A stretch of 11,912 bases of DNA from Clostridia bacterium (GTDB lineage: Bacteria; Bacillota_A; Clostridia; Christensenellales; Aristaeellaceae), in assembly GCA_025997215.1 (NCBI GenBank), contig BNUH01000086.1:1-11912 (forward strand), read 5' to 3'. The notes beneath the pieces were generated by a model. The model worked only from the letters and a program-made list of their open reading frames with translations. It searched no databases and had not been told where the DNA came from. Below, in pieces: positions 7,917-11,912 of this stretch. Numbering within the stretch: the stretch's first letter is position 1; each line of letters opens with the position of its first letter. The position numbers were made by a program, and so were the translations under genes.

Positions 7917-8930
7917 ATGATAACAATACCGGATTATTGGACGACGGACCTGGAAACTATCGAGACTATGGCGGCAGGTGTAAGGCGCGGTCAGGCGCGC
8001 GAGATAGCACGGTCAGCTGGTAATCGGCCTATTTATGCCTTTTCTTACGGCGAAAAGCAGACAATTATCTCGCATGCTAACTATAACTCCGCATGCGGCG
8101 CGCATGATTTGAGTGCGTTTGCAAACATTGCCGACAAAAAACCAGTTGTTGTACTGATCGGTGCCGAGCATGGATTTGAAACGGAAGGGACGACTGCGAT
8201 TCTAAACACAGTCGAACTGCTGGAGACTGGTGTGGATTTCGCGGGTCACCGCAACGATGCGTTGATCGAGGCGGTAGCGAAGGTTCGGCTTGTGATGGTG
8301 CCCGTGCTTAACGTGGATGGCAGAGCGCGCATGACGCCGCGCTGTGCGTTAGGGCTGACGGATAATGAGATGCACCGTTGGAACCAAGGCAGCTGGTCTG
8401 ATGGCACCCTATGCGGCTGGCCTGATTGTAAAAAGATTCACCCGATACGGGATGTGTCCTTTCTTGGCGGGTATTTCAATGATGCCGGTGTCAATCCGAT
8501 GCATGATCAGTTCTTTCATCCCATGGCGCCTGAAGCCCAGGCTGTATTGAATCTGGCCGTAGAGGAGCATGCCAACTGCATTTTACATCTGCATGGCGGA
8601 TCGAACTCGCTGAATGACTTGCTTCAAACGGCTTATGTGCCCCTTGAGATAAACGAAGCCATACGCCGCTTGGCGGAACGTTGCCATGCAGCCGCACAAC
8701 TTGAAGGGCTTGAATTCACCGTCCGAGACGTTCCAAGCAAGGAAACGGGTAATCCGCCGCCTTCATTCAACCTTGCCAGTGCGGCGCATCATGTGTGCGG
8801 AGCGGTAAGCGCGGTATTCGAAAGCAATCAATGTATTTCTGATCTGCAAGGGCCCAAACTATCGCCGGATGAAGTGTATCGCTCACATATGATCCTGTTC
8901 GAACAGTGTTTCAGGATGTTTGCATCTTAA
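7917..8930 (+). CDS. M14-family zinc carboxypeptidase/deacylase-like protein
   Basis: A 337-residue protein with the zinc-site pattern of the M14 / succinylglutamate desuccinylase-like superfamily. HGFE at residues 85-88 supplies the His and Glu zinc ligands. PVLNVDGR (129-136) corresponds to the family's P-x-x-NPDG substrate-binding segment. LHLHGG (223-228) supplies the third zinc ligand (His224 or His226), and Glu302 in VFESNQ is the likely catalytic base. The family hydrolyses C-terminal amide bonds of peptides or N-acyl groups of amino acids. No signal peptide is visible, so the protein is probably cytoplasmic. AAGGAG (7904-7909), overlapping the stop codon of permease 2, lies seven bases before the ATG. 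The operon position suggests it trims an imported compound; the exact reaction cannot be assigned. Many cysteines occur outside the motifs. Confidence 0.78.
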   Translation: MITIPDYWTTDLETIETMAAGVRRGQAREIARSAGNRPIYAFSYGEKQTIISHANYNSACGAHDLSAFANIADKKPVVVLIGAEHGFETEGTTAILNTVELLETGVDFAGHRNDALIEAVAKVRLVMVPVLNVDGRARMTPRCALGLTDNEMHRWNQGSWSDGTLCGWPDCKKIHPIRDVSFLGGYFNDAGVNPMHDQFFHPMAPEAQAVLNLAVEEHANCILHLHGGSNSLNDLLQTAYVPLEINEAIRRLAERCHAAAQLEGLEFTVRDVPSKETGNPPPSFNLASAAHHVCGAVSAVFESNQCISDLQGPKLSPDEVYRSHMILFEQCFRMFAS

Positions 8931-8980
8931 TGAATAACGGAGTATCATTGCATATAAACGATATTAGTGGAGGTACTGAT

Positions 8981-10024
8981 ATGCTTAAGACAATGCTGGC
9001 TGATCGGCATTTACCCGGGGTGTGGGATCCATCGAAGGTGGATTGGCCTACACGTCGGCGGGAGATCGTGGAATTGCTTGGACGCGAGGAATACGGATTC
9101 GCGCCGCCCAAACCTGACCGCCTTCATTGGGAAGTGTTGGGAGAAACGCCCACTTGTGCCGGAAAAGCGACACATAAGACCGTCCGGCTGATAGCGCAAT
9201 GGGATGGGTTGCCGCATCCGCAAATCTTCTCGTTTCCACTCTCTGTGCTGCTGCCTACGACCAGCGCTCCGGTCCCCTACTTCATTCTGTTAAACTTCCG
9301 GCCTGACATTCCCGATCAATATCTACCCGTCGAGGAAATCATCGACAACGGTTTTGGCGTGCTCACATTTTGTTATGCGGACGTAGCAAGTGATAACGGC
9401 GATTTTTCCAACGGTCTATCCGCAATGGTCAACCCAGACGAATGCGGCAAGCTCGCTCTATGGGCATGGGCTGCATCCCGCGTACTGGATTACGCGCTGA
9501 CGCTGACGGGTTTGGATCATACGCGCTGCGCGGTCGTAGGCCATTCGAGACTTGGCAAAGCCGCTTTATGGGCGGCGGCAGTAGATGAGCGGTTCCCCTA
9601 TGCGATCTCGAACGACTCGGGTTGCTCCGGTGCCGCGCTCGCTCGAGACAATACGGGCGAGACGGTAGAGGCCATTGTGCGCAGGTTTCCATTCTGGTTC
9701 AATAAAAGATACCATCGGCATGTTGGACAAGAATCGCAGATGCCGTTCGATCAGCATTTTTTGCTAGCGGCAATAGCTCCGCGAAAACTCTGTGTTACCA
9801 GTGCCGAGCAGGATCTTTGGGCGGATCCAAAATCTGAGTTTCTCTCATTTCTAGCGGCCAGCTCTGTATACGAAGAGCTCGGCATGCCTGCGTTACCATC
9901 GTTATCCGCCTTCCCAAAGGCGAATGAGCTGATTGGGAATTCGCAGCTGTTATATCATATGCGCCCCGGTACTCACTACCTAAGCCGTGAGGATTGGGCT
10001 GTCTTTATGGACTTTCTGAGGTGA
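8981..10024 (+). CDS. CE15-like alpha/beta hydrolase (glucuronoyl-esterase family)
   Basis: A 347-residue alpha/beta hydrolase. The nucleophile elbow GHSRLGKAAL (187-196, Ser189) corresponds to the CE15 motif G-x-S-R-x-G-K. It is followed by SNDSGCSGAALAR (210-222), DQHFLLAAIAPRKL (257-270), WADPKSEFL (280-288) and the likely catalytic His332 in RPGTHYL. Characterised CE15 enzymes cut the ester between 4-O-methyl-glucuronic acid and lignin alcohols; many bacterial relatives have other uronate ester substrates or none known. There is no signal peptide, so it should act inside the cell. The ATG at 8981 follows GGAGG (8969-8973) by seven bases. An upstream in-frame ATG at 8906 would overlap the preceding gene and lacks this site. 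It is the last gene of the operon, 50 bp after the M14-like gene. An acetylxylan-esterase-like function is an alternative. Confidence 0.8.
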   Translation: MLKTMLADRHLPGVWDPSKVDWPTRRREIVELLGREEYGFAPPKPDRLHWEVLGETPTCAGKATHKTVRLIAQWDGLPHPQIFSFPLSVLLPTTSAPVPYFILLNFRPDIPDQYLPVEEIIDNGFGVLTFCYADVASDNGDFSNGLSAMVNPDECGKLALWAWAASRVLDYALTLTGLDHTRCAVVGHSRLGKAALWAAAVDERFPYAISNDSGCSGAALARDNTGETVEAIVRRFPFWFNKRYHRHVGQESQMPFDQHFLLAAIAPRKLCVTSAEQDLWADPKSEFLSFLAASSVYEELGMPALPSLSAFPKANELIGNSQLLYHMRPGTHYLSREDWAVFMDFLR

Positions 10025-10054
10025 GCTTTATTGTGGGGATCGCGTAACCCTCCC

Positions 10055-10177
10055 CTACTTAATCGCCCCAACGATGCCTTCCGCAAAGCTCTTCTGCAGG
10101 AAGAAGAATATGATTATCGTCGGCAGCGTACAGATGAACACCGCCAGCATCTGCATGCCGTAGTCCGGCACATAATT
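10055..10177 (-). pseudogene. C-terminal remnant of a MalG/MsmG-type sugar ABC permease
   Basis: The last 40 codons and the TAG stop (10055-10057) of a carbohydrate permease are present: YGMQMLAVFICTLPTIIIFF, then LQKSFAEGIVGAIK, matching the usual last membrane segment and F-x-x-G-x-x-G-A-x-K tail of MalG-type proteins. Upstream of about 10177 the similarity stops. The frame stays open to an ATG at 10264, but those residues are not permease-like and coincide with structured intergenic sequence. The tail differs from permease 2 of this window, so it derives from another transporter. It converges with the CE15-like gene, whose stop lies 30 bp away. It is a deletion or rearrangement scar, or an assembly junction. 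Confidence 0.75.
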
Positions 10178-10202
10178 TGATATATGCCTTGATGTTAGAT
10201 GT

Positions 10203-10227
10203 GTAGGTTCAAGACCCACCAAGACCA
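10203..10227 (+). other. tRNA T-arm and 3'-acceptor-like sequence
   Basis: GTAGG TTCAAGA CCCAC (10203-10219) has the layout of a tRNA T arm: a 5-base stem, a seven-base TTCRA loop and a 5-base stem, with one A-C mismatch. It is followed by seven bases (CAAGACC) and an A, as for a 3' acceptor strand and discriminator. The matching 5' acceptor strand GGTCTTG, a D arm and a paired anticodon arm are not found upstream, so this is not a functional tRNA. It may be a 3' tRNA fragment left by integration or recombination, or chance. Confidence 0.25.
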
Positions 10228-10253
10228 TATCCATTGCGCACAGTGATGAAATA

Positions 10254-10300
10254 CCTTGCCGCACTGGGAGGGCATCGCGGCTCTCCCAGCGACTGCAAGG
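10254..10300. other. Strong 47-nt hairpin of unknown role
   Basis: CCTTGC (10254-10259) pairs with GCAAGG (10295-10300). Inside it CTGGGAGGGC (10264-10273) pairs with GCTCTCCCAG (10280-10289), ten positions with one G-T wobble, around the loop ATCGCG. The small internal loop is CGCA against CGACT. No T-run follows on either strand, so it is not a classic intrinsic terminator. It lies between the permease remnant and the tandem repeat, and could be a structured RNA, part of an interspersed repeat, or a terminator-like stem of the iron-permease transcript. Confidence 0.6.
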
Positions 10301-10396
10301 ACGGAGTTCAGACCATATAGCGCGGTACCTTTACCCTCTTCATCCTCGTCGACTTTTCCGACTATTTGGGTCAAGCTTAGCTTTTGAAAGGAGCTT

Positions 10397-10461
10397 CGCC
10401 TGCAAGCGGTGGGGTTTGCATTCCAACCCGCCCGCAGGCGTCGGGGTTCGCATTCTAAACC
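10397..10461. repeat. Two 32-bp imperfect tandem units with internal dyads (REP-like)
   Basis: Positions 10397-10428 and 10429-10460 align at a 32-base offset with about seven differences; shared core is GGGGTT, then (T/C)GCATTC. Each unit holds its own dyad (GGGTT/AACCC in the first, GGTT/AACC in the second). Across the units CGCCTGC (10397-10403) pairs with GCAGGCG (10434-10440). The block sits immediately after the stop codon of the minus-strand iron permease fragment, the usual place for REP-type extragenic palindromes that protect message ends. Because 32 is not a multiple of three, it is not a coding repeat. Confidence 0.6.
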
Positions 10462-10462
10462 G

Positions 10463-11398
10463 TTATAGGTTAATCTCCTTCTTCCCGCTGACCTTAAAGA
10501 ATACCGCCAGCGCGACGATCGTGGAGAGCGTCAGGATCGATGAGATGGCCGCCGCTATACCGTCGTTGCCTCGGATGATCTGGGAGTATATCTCCAGCGT
10601 CATGGTTTTCGTGCGCGTGGTGTACAGTATGATCGAGGTGGATAGTTCTGTTATTATCATGATCCACGAGAGTATTGCGCCGGATATGACGCCCGGTAGC
10701 ATCATGGGCAGCGTCACGCGCACGAATGTTTTCATGTCGGACGCGCCCAGACTGATGGATGCCTCCTCGATCGAGGGGCTGATCTGGTGCAGTATGGCCG
10801 AGGATGAGCGCACCGTGTACGGCAGACGCCGGATCGTATACGCCAGAATCATTATGAATGCCGTACCGCTGAATAGCAAAGGCCGCTTGCTGAATGATAT
10901 CAGCAGTGCGATGCCCAGTATGGATCCGGCGACGGTTTCAGGGAACATCGTTACTACATCCAGTATATTGTTGAGTGGATTCGGCCGTCGTACAACTACA
11001 TACGCGACCAGCACCGCCACAACGATTATGCAGATGATCGCTACGAACCCCAGGATATACGTATTGCCTATAGTGCGCCCGACCGTGCTGAACGCTGTGC
11101 GGTAACTATCCAGGCTGAATCCTGGCACGAACAGCTTGCCCGACGTCTTGCGGAATGATGAGTAGACGACGTACGCCTGAGGCAGCATCGCCAGCGCTAC
11201 TACGAAGTAGCAATATAGATGCGCCAGCACTCCGCCAGCGCCGCGGATGGGCTTTGCCTGGATGGGATGCAGCGCGGACATCGTGAATTGCTTGCGGTTG
11301 ACGACCAGTTTCTGCAGCAGGAATACTGCAGTGGTCACGACTACGGCTATCATCGATATAGCGGCGGCCAGCGAGTCATTAGTACCCGTCTCGCTCAC
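10463..11398 (-). pseudogene. C-terminal half of a ferric-iron-type ABC permease (FbpB/AfuB-like), 5'-truncated
   Basis: About 310 codons ending at TAA just before the tandem repeat. It starts in the cytoplasmic linker between the two permease domains (ETGTNDSLAAAISM, VVNRKQFTMSALHP) and then contains a complete second domain. The EAA loop is about 80-100 codons from the end (EEASISLGASDMKTFVRVTL), and the tail is VSGKKEINL. Fe3+ permeases of the FbpB/AfuB type are single chains of about 550 residues with two such domains, so roughly the first 240 residues are missing. The frame stays open upstream of about 11398, but those residues are antisense to the neighbouring ATPase end, and the TTG at 11417-11419 lacks a ribosome site. 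The fragment would probably be non-functional alone. The missing type of N-terminus lies on the opposite strand from 11470. Confidence 0.85.
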
Positions 11399-11477
11399 GC
11401 TCAAGCTGGATAAGATCAACGTGTTCCGCCAGGACGGTGAGTCCAGCCTGACCGCCGGGGGTGAACGCCATGAATAA
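11385..11477 (+). pseudogene. C-terminal tail of an FbpC-like ABC transporter ATPase
   Basis: On the plus strand a frame ending at TAA 11475-11477 reads VSLTLKLDKINVFRQDGESS followed by LTAGGERHE. This matches the form of the end of iron/polyamine-type ATPases (a short TOBE-like strand with K-x-NVF-x-x-DGE). The stop overlaps the downstream permease start by eight bases (ATGAATAA), the usual coupling of ATPase and permease genes in such operons. To the left of about 11385 the same frame is merely antisense to the permease fragment, so the ATPase is cut at the breakpoint. The identification rests on a short stretch plus context. Confidence 0.6.
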
Positions 11478-11912
11478 GCGAACCATCCGCTGGGAGCCGT
11501 GGATCATCGTATCGCTCGCGGCTATGGCGCTCTACGCGCTGTTCCTGCTGTATCCGCTGATTACATTGCTATCCAAGAGCGTGCTGTCGGATTCAGGCGC
11601 ACTTTCGTTCGCTTCATTCGAGCGGATATTCTCAAGGCCGTATTACTGGCGCGCGATAGCCAACAGCTTTAAGGTGACGCTAGCGGTAACGGCGGCGTGC
11701 GTCCTACTGGCCACGCCGCTGGCTTATCTGATGGCCGTATACCAGATTAAGGGCAGGGGCATCCTGGAGATACTGATCCTCGTATCCAGCATGTCCGCAC
11801 CGTTCATCGGCGCGTATTCATGGATAATGCTATTCGGGCGCAGCGGTGCCGTGACTACGTTCGCCAAGCAGGGATTCAGGTGGAAGATTCCCGACCTATA
11901 CGGCTTCCCCGG
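11470..11912 (+). CDS. N-terminal part of a ferric-iron-type ABC permease (FbpB/AfuB-like), runs off the window
   Basis: 147 codons from ATG 11470 to the right edge, preceded by GGGGGTG (11457-11463). TM1 is at about residues 12-34 (IIVSLAAMALYALFLLYPLI). Then come SFERIFSRPYYWRAIANSFK, a second membrane segment, and PLAYLMAVYQIKGRGILEIL followed by SAPFIGAYSWIMLFGRSGAV, all typical of the first domain of FbpB-type Fe3+ permeases. Together with the ATPase tail it represents an fbpC-fbpB-type operon on the plus strand. The gene may be complete beyond the edge or may end at the other side of an inversion. No overlap in residue range with the minus-strand C-terminal half can be seen in this window. 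Confidence 0.85.
   Translation, partial: MNKRTIRWEPWIIVSLAAMALYALFLLYPLITLLSKSVLSDSGALSFASFERIFSRPYYWRAIANSFKVTLAVTAACVLLATPLAYLMAVYQIKGRGILEILILVSSMSAPFIGAYSWIMLFGRSGAVTTFAKQGFRWKIPDLYGFP

Larger units (their letters stand above)
10195..10473 (-). other. Uninterpreted 93-codon open stretch in the mosaic spacer
   Basis: This region, more than 280 bp without a recognisable gene, carries an open frame on the minus strand that overlaps the last codons of the iron permease fragment and ends at TAA 10195-10197. Its middle reads LSLTQIVGKVDEDEEGKGTA then LYGLNSVLAVAGRAAMPSQ. The composition looks protein-like and unlike random intergenic translation. There is no clear start codon with a ribosome site, and the frame runs through the tandem repeat and the hairpin described separately, so it may be a repeat-derived pseudo-ORF. 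I do not recognise the protein. Confidence 0.2.

Noticed and set aside
8906..8980. Upstream in-frame ATG extending the CE15-like protein by 25 residues and overlapping the M14-like gene
   Set aside because: No ribosome site there, while GGAGG at 8969-8973 fits ATG 8981.
10035..10055. GGGGA/TCCCC dyad after the CE15-like gene as an intrinsic terminator
   Set aside because: Only five pairs, an 11-base loop and no T-run on either strand.
471..10193. Shared octamer ATCAAGGC near 471-478 and, inverted, at 10186-10193 as recombination ends
   Set aside because: Eight bases is too short to carry weight in a 12-kb window, and no longer similarity flanks it.
10178..10264. N-terminal extension of the MalG-type remnant as a 69-residue small protein
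   Set aside because: The extra residues are not permease-like, coincide with the tRNA-like stretch and have no ribosome site; the retained tail is better read as a truncated gene.
10416..11105. Open frame of 229 codons on the plus strand opposite the iron permease fragment
   Set aside because: Antisense to a strongly supported permease domain with its EAA loop; no ribosome site, and the product is unlike any family I know.
1..11912. CRISPR array, rRNA, complete tRNA, riboswitch or transposase gene
   Set aside because: No regularly spaced direct repeats, no conserved rRNA blocks, no full cloverleaf, no recognised aptamer core and no DDE or serine/tyrosine recombinase motifs were seen.

Overview
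The window looks like chromosomal DNA of a Gram-positive, anaerobic-type Firmicute (Clostridia). The grounds are strong AGGAGG-type ribosome sites before almost every gene, a large membrane-bound AraC-type sensor-regulator paired with an LplB/YtcP-type sugar ABC transporter that lacks its own ATPase, and a near-consensus sigma-A promoter. Base composition is roughly balanced. The genus cannot be read from the sequence. The three disrupted or mosaic junctions described below could be genome rearrangements, or artefacts if this is a metagenome or single-cell assembly.

Layout. Positions 1-471 (minus) hold the C-terminal end of a phage-type protein, resembling the large polyvalent protein-associated domain 38, cut off abruptly at its 5' side. 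A strong promoter (551-579) then drives an MFS efflux-type transporter (633-1874). It converges on a large AraC-family regulator (1904-4147, minus) with two membrane segments, an extracellular sensor region and a C-terminal HTH. The regulator is divergent from a five-gene operon on the plus strand: solute-binding protein (4410-5981), permease 1 (6079-7011), permease 2 (7024-7905), an M14-type zinc carboxypeptidase/deacylase-like enzyme (7917-8930) and a CE15-like alpha/beta hydrolase (8981-10024). A GC-rich hairpin separates the binding-protein gene from the permeases.

From 10025 to the right edge the window is a mosaic. It contains the last 40 codons of an unrelated MalG/MsmG-type sugar permease (10055-10177, minus). 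Next comes about 285 bp without a recognisable gene, holding a tRNA T-arm-like stretch, a strong 47-nt hairpin and a 32-bp imperfect tandem repeat with internal dyads. After that comes the C-terminal half of a ferric-iron-type (FbpB/AfuB) permease on the minus strand (10463 to about 11398). It abuts, head to head, the last codons of the cognate ATPase (FbpC-like) and the N-terminal part of an FbpB-type permease on the plus strand (11470 to the edge). The two halves of one kind of gene therefore point away from each other, with a breakpoint near 11380-11400.

How the genes work together (inference): the AraC protein senses an extracellular ligand and switches on the neighbouring operon. The binding protein and two permeases import a modified oligosaccharide using an ATPase encoded elsewhere. 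The two hydrolases lack signal peptides, so they would act on the imported compound in the cytoplasm. The CE15-like enzyme hints at a uronic acid ester and the M14-like enzyme at an amide or acyl group, but the real substrate is unknown.
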